From: Methanomassiliicoccaceae archaeon
Lineage (GTDB): Archaea > Thermoplasmatota > Thermoplasmata > Methanomassiliicoccales > Methanomethylophilaceae
DNA length: 22,880 nt
Assembly: GCA_009776695.1 (NCBI GenBank)
Contig: WRNI01000005.1
Location: 1-22,880, forward strand
Reading direction: 5' to 3'
The position numbers and the translations under genes are program-made. Below the pieces are notes generated by a model. The model saw only the letters and a program-made list of their open reading frames with translations, did no database searches and was not told where the DNA came from. Of the stretch, positions 21,200 through 22,880 are shown piece by piece (position 1 is the stretch's first letter; every line of letters starts with the position of its first letter).

Positions 21200-22012
21200 A
21201 TGATGCGCGCGAAAGAGTACGACACGGACCGTTTCGACAGGTCAAAAAGGATCGGGTGGCTCGATCTTGACATGGTACGAAGAGCACGGTGCCTCGTCGC
21301 CGGCGCCGGGGCGCTGGGCAACGAGGTCGTGAAATGTCTTGTGCTGTCGGGGTTCCGTGATATCACCGTTGCGGATACGGATCACGTCGTTATCTCAAAT
21401 CTCAACAGGTGCGTGTTCTTCAGAGGGTACGATGCGAACAGCGGAACAAAATCGGAGATACTCGCGGAGCGCGCGTCCGAGCTCGACCCTGATGTAAGAA
21501 TTGCGTCAAGGAACGTCATGGTACAGGACATCAGCGACTGGGATTCTTTTGACATAGTGCTCGGATGCCTGGACAACATATCAGCTAGACTTCACGTGAA
21601 CGCGCACGCCTGTTACAACGGAATACCGTACGTGGACGGAGGGACGGACGGGATGATAGGAAAGATACAGGTCATCCTCCCGGACGGTCCGTGCCTCCGG
21701 TGCGGGATGAACGGAAGCCATCTCGGCGTCATGGAGACGCGGTTCAGCTGCACCGGTAAGGCGTCTGCGTTCTATGTGCCCAAGACGGCCGCCGAGATAA
21801 CGACGACGTCGATAGTGGCGGCGATGCAGGTCAGGGAGGCTCTGAAGATCTCATCCGGCCGCAGGGACCTTTGCATACGCGACGTCGCGTACTACGACGG
21901 CGTCTCCGGCGAGATGTCCGTCCTGAGCGTGAGAAAGGACGGAACGTGCGAGAATCATCCCTGCGGCGGTCCATGCGATAATGCGTGTAAAAATAACATT
22001 ACAGAGGTGTAA
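21200..22012 (+). CDS. E1-like ubiquitin/Ubl-activating enzyme (ThiF/UBA superfamily)
   Basis: The 270-residue protein has the adenylation-domain landmarks of E1 enzymes. These are the nucleotide loop GAGALG (35-40), VADTDHVVISNLNR (57-70) with the ATP-binding Asp and the SNLNR signature, GTKSEI with the conserved Lys84, and CLDNISAR (123-130) with Asp125. PYVDGGTDGMIGKIQVILP fits the strand before the zinc site. CLRC (165-168) and Cys-rich tail residues 250, 255, 259 and 263 could bind zinc. RFSCTGK places Cys184 where eukaryotic E1s have the catalytic Cys-Thr. It should adenylate the C-terminal glycine of the Ubl and form a thioester, then pass it to the E2. There is no separate UFD or long Cys domain, so it is a minimal E1 probably working as a homodimer. 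It is the first gene of the operon. Confidence 0.88.
   Translation: MMRAKEYDTDRFDRSKRIGWLDLDMVRRARCLVAGAGALGNEVVKCLVLSGFRDITVADTDHVVISNLNRCVFFRGYDANSGTKSEILAERASELDPDVRIASRNVMVQDISDWDSFDIVLGCLDNISARLHVNAHACYNGIPYVDGGTDGMIGKIQVILPDGPCLRCGMNGSHLGVMETRFSCTGKASAFYVPKTAAEITTTSIVAAMQVREALKISSGRRDLCIRDVAYYDGVSGEMSVLSVRKDGTCENHPCGGPCDNACKNNITEV
22004..22009 (+). promoter_or_regulatory. Ribosome binding site of the ubiquitin-like gene
   Basis: GAGGTG overlaps the last codons of the E1-like gene, six bases before the ATG at 22016. Internal operon genes here use Shine-Dalgarno sites, whereas first genes are leaderless. Confidence 0.6.
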
Positions 22013-22015
22013 GAA

Positions 22016-22255
22016 ATGGGAATACATATATCGGTGAAGAACGCAGCGTTGGGCGTGACGCTTAAAATGGACATTGCGCCGAACGAGACAGTGTACGACA
22101 TAATAGAGAGCGCCGCGGAGTTTTGGAAAAAGGACCCGAAGGCGTACGTGCTGAGGAAGGGAAAATCTCTGCTGACCGCCGCCGACACGGTGATAGAGGC
22201 GAACATCATGAACGACGACGTCCTTGAGCTGCTTCCCGACCCGGAGGGAGGGTGA
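22016..22255 (+). CDS. Ubiquitin-like modifier ending in Gly-Gly
   Basis: The 79-residue acidic protein has a beta-grasp pattern like ubiquitin: a first hairpin (IHISVKNAALGVTLKMDI), a helix at about 24-37 (ETVYDIIESAAEFW), then YVLRKGKSLLTAADTVIEAN and the final strand DDVLELLPDPEGG. The last part follows ubiquitin's K-x-L-x-D-x-x-T-L-x-x-Y-x-I...L-x-L plan. The chain ends at Gly78-Gly79, so no processing is needed before activation. Seven lysines (8, 17, 38, 39, 42, 48, 50) could allow chains. It could instead act as a sulfur carrier like MoaD, but the adjacent E2 argues for conjugation. A GAGGTG ribosome site lies six bases before the ATG, within the E1 gene's end. Confidence 0.88.
   Translation: MGIHISVKNAALGVTLKMDIAPNETVYDIIESAAEFWKKDPKAYVLRKGKSLLTAADTVIEANIMNDDVLELLPDPEGG
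22246..22254 (+). promoter_or_regulatory. Ribosome binding site of the E2 gene, made of the Ubl Gly-Gly codons
   Basis: GAG-GGA-GGG-TGA encodes Glu-Gly-Gly-stop of the modifier and at the same time provides a GGAGGGTGA-type Shine-Dalgarno site next to the E2 ATG at 22256. The terminal Gly-Gly and E2 translation therefore share the same bases. Confidence 0.55.
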
Positions 22256-22744
22256 ATGGGGCTTCCGGGGGAGGTCCTCCTGAGAAGACTGGCGAACGAG
22301 CTGCAGAGGTGCTCCGGTTACATTGGGTATGATATTGAGTTCGATCCCGGAAAGGTCACGTTCCCGATGGAGATAACCGTGAACATGACCAACGTTCCCG
22401 CATATGCGAAGACGGACGGGAACATAGTGCAGATAAAAGATCATACGTACAAGGTTATAATCAACGGGGAATATCCGTACGAGAAGCCGAGGGCACGGTG
22501 GGAGACGCCGATATTCCATCCGAACATCATGCCGCCCGAGGACGGGGGGTACGTGTGCATAAAGCTTCTGGACAAGTGGTCCTTCGGTTCAACGCTGCTG
22601 TCGTTCATCAAAGGGGTGGAGCACCTTGTCGGCAATCCCAACGCGATGAACCCGTTCGGCACGGACGTGTGCATCGAATCGGCCGAGTTCTATCTGAGCA
22701 ACGAGGCAAAGATAAAAGCCTCGGTAAGCTTCGGAGGTCACTGA
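22256..22744 (+). CDS. E2-like ubiquitin-conjugating enzyme (UBC fold)
   Basis: The 162-residue protein follows the UBC order. An N-terminal helix (LLRRLANELQRC) is followed by beta strands with FPMEITVNM and HTYKVIINGEYPYEKPRARW. Then come IFHPN (86-90) with the oxyanion-stabilising HPN Asn90, GGYVCIKLLDKWSF with the predicted thioester Cys101 and conserved Trp108, and VEHLVGNPNAMNP (121-133), the equivalent of the lL-x-x-PNp-x-dP motif. HPN-to-Cys distance is 11 residues, about three more than in human UBE2D as recalled. It should take the modifier from the E1 and transfer it to lysines. It starts directly after the Ubl stop. Its own stop overlaps the next ATG (TGATG). Catalytic residues are intact, so it is not a UEV-type pseudo-E2. 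Confidence 0.9.
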   Translation: MGLPGEVLLRRLANELQRCSGYIGYDIEFDPGKVTFPMEITVNMTNVPAYAKTDGNIVQIKDHTYKVIINGEYPYEKPRARWETPIFHPNIMPPEDGGYVCIKLLDKWSFGSTLLSFIKGVEHLVGNPNAMNPFGTDVCIESAEFYLSNEAKIKASVSFGGH

Positions 22745-22880
22745 TGCCGCGCATAACGCATTGCACCGACGCCACCGTACCGTATCGCCGGAGGCCGGCG
22801 CACGCCGATGTGTTCATTTCCGACTCTGTTATTTCGGATATGCTCGATCACGCGGAGCGCGGCGCGTCCGGGAACGCCGA
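22744..22880 (+). CDS. Probable JAMM/MPN-domain deubiquitinase-like protease, cut by the window end
   Basis: Only 45 residues are visible. ADVFISDSVISDMLDHAERG resembles the first strand and helix of JAB/MPN metalloproteases, which continue into an E-x-x-GxLxG segment. The window ends at the codon where that Glu would be expected. The zinc motif H-x-H-x(7)-S-x-x-D lies beyond the edge, so the call depends largely on context: JAMM proteases usually complete E1-Ubl-E2 cassettes, as in the Caldiarchaeum locus. The first ten or so residues (PRITHCTDAT) are an extension I do not recognise. The ATG overlaps the E2 stop by one base. Confidence 0.55.
   Translation, partial: MPRITHCTDATVPYRRRPAHADVFISDSVISDMLDHAERGASGNA

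Noticed and set aside
22016..22255. The Gly-Gly protein as a MoaD/ThiS sulfur carrier for the neighbouring ThiF-like enzyme
   Set aside because: Possible on fold alone, but the adjoining E2 with an intact catalytic Cys and a likely JAMM gene favour protein conjugation; no cofactor-synthesis gene is in the operon.
21851..22519. A 222-codon minus-strand frame across the E1, Ubl and E2 genes
   Set aside because: It crosses three real genes of a compact operon and its product looks like low-complexity antisense translation.
1..22880. Insertion sequences, integrases, prophage genes or attachment sites
   Set aside because: No transposase, integrase or phage-like product and no flanking direct repeats at the tRNA-Glu were found.

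Overview
The window reads as a chromosomal segment of an archaeon. It has archaeal-type promoters (TATA-like boxes about 25 bp upstream of start codons, giving leaderless messages), GGTGAT/GGAGG ribosome sites inside operons, archease, an FlaK-type prepilin peptidase, a DUF2116-type zinc-ribbon protein, and a tRNA-Glu gene without encoded CCA. An HdrD-like double-CCG protein, an EhaR-like protein and folate-type (FolP) genes suggest Thermoplasmatota, possibly Methanomassiliicoccales. That placement is inferred from gene content and was not tested by a search. No mobile element, CRISPR array or prophage was seen.

Layout. 1-1385 (-): L-aspartate dehydrogenase followed by an M24 Xaa-Pro peptidase that leaves the window. 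1528-1932 (+): archease. 1987-3543 (-): GNAT acetyltransferase fused to a SAM methyltransferase. 3744-5665 (+): two-gene unit of a formyltransferase-like protein and an EhaR/HAD-like protein without the catalytic aspartate. 5690-5762 (-): tRNA-Glu(UUC). 5803-11654 (-): a compact operon, transcribed lrp-dapA-dapB-lysC-lysA-gcvT, for lysine synthesis by the diaminopimelate route. 11827-13416 (-): MscS channel with an added extracytoplasmic domain. 13546-14367 (+): prepilin peptidase. 14403-15536 (-): Schlafen-type ATP-binding regulator lacking its usual AlbA_2 front, preceded by a 13-bp tandem repeat. 15673-17617 (-): thiL followed by the AmmeMemoRadiSam radical SAM enzyme. 17722-20854 (+): larA, an HdrD-like Fe-S protein and folP, translationally coupled by ATGA overlaps. 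20840-21052 (-): small zinc-ribbon membrane protein.

The stand-out region is 21145-22880 (+). It is a tight operon with its own leaderless promoter encoding an E1-like activating enzyme, a 79-residue ubiquitin-like protein ending exactly in Gly-Gly, an E2-like conjugating enzyme with an HPN motif and a catalytic-type Cys, and the first 45 residues of what looks like a JAMM/MPN deubiquitinase, cut by the window edge. Together these would activate, transfer and remove a ubiquitin-like modifier, a complete eukaryote-like conjugation cassette in an archaeon. No E3 is visible.

Nearly all sequence is coding; no gene-free stretch exceeds about 200 bp. Three genes scattered through the window (formyltransferase-like, gcvT, folP) belong to families that use or make folate one-carbon carriers.
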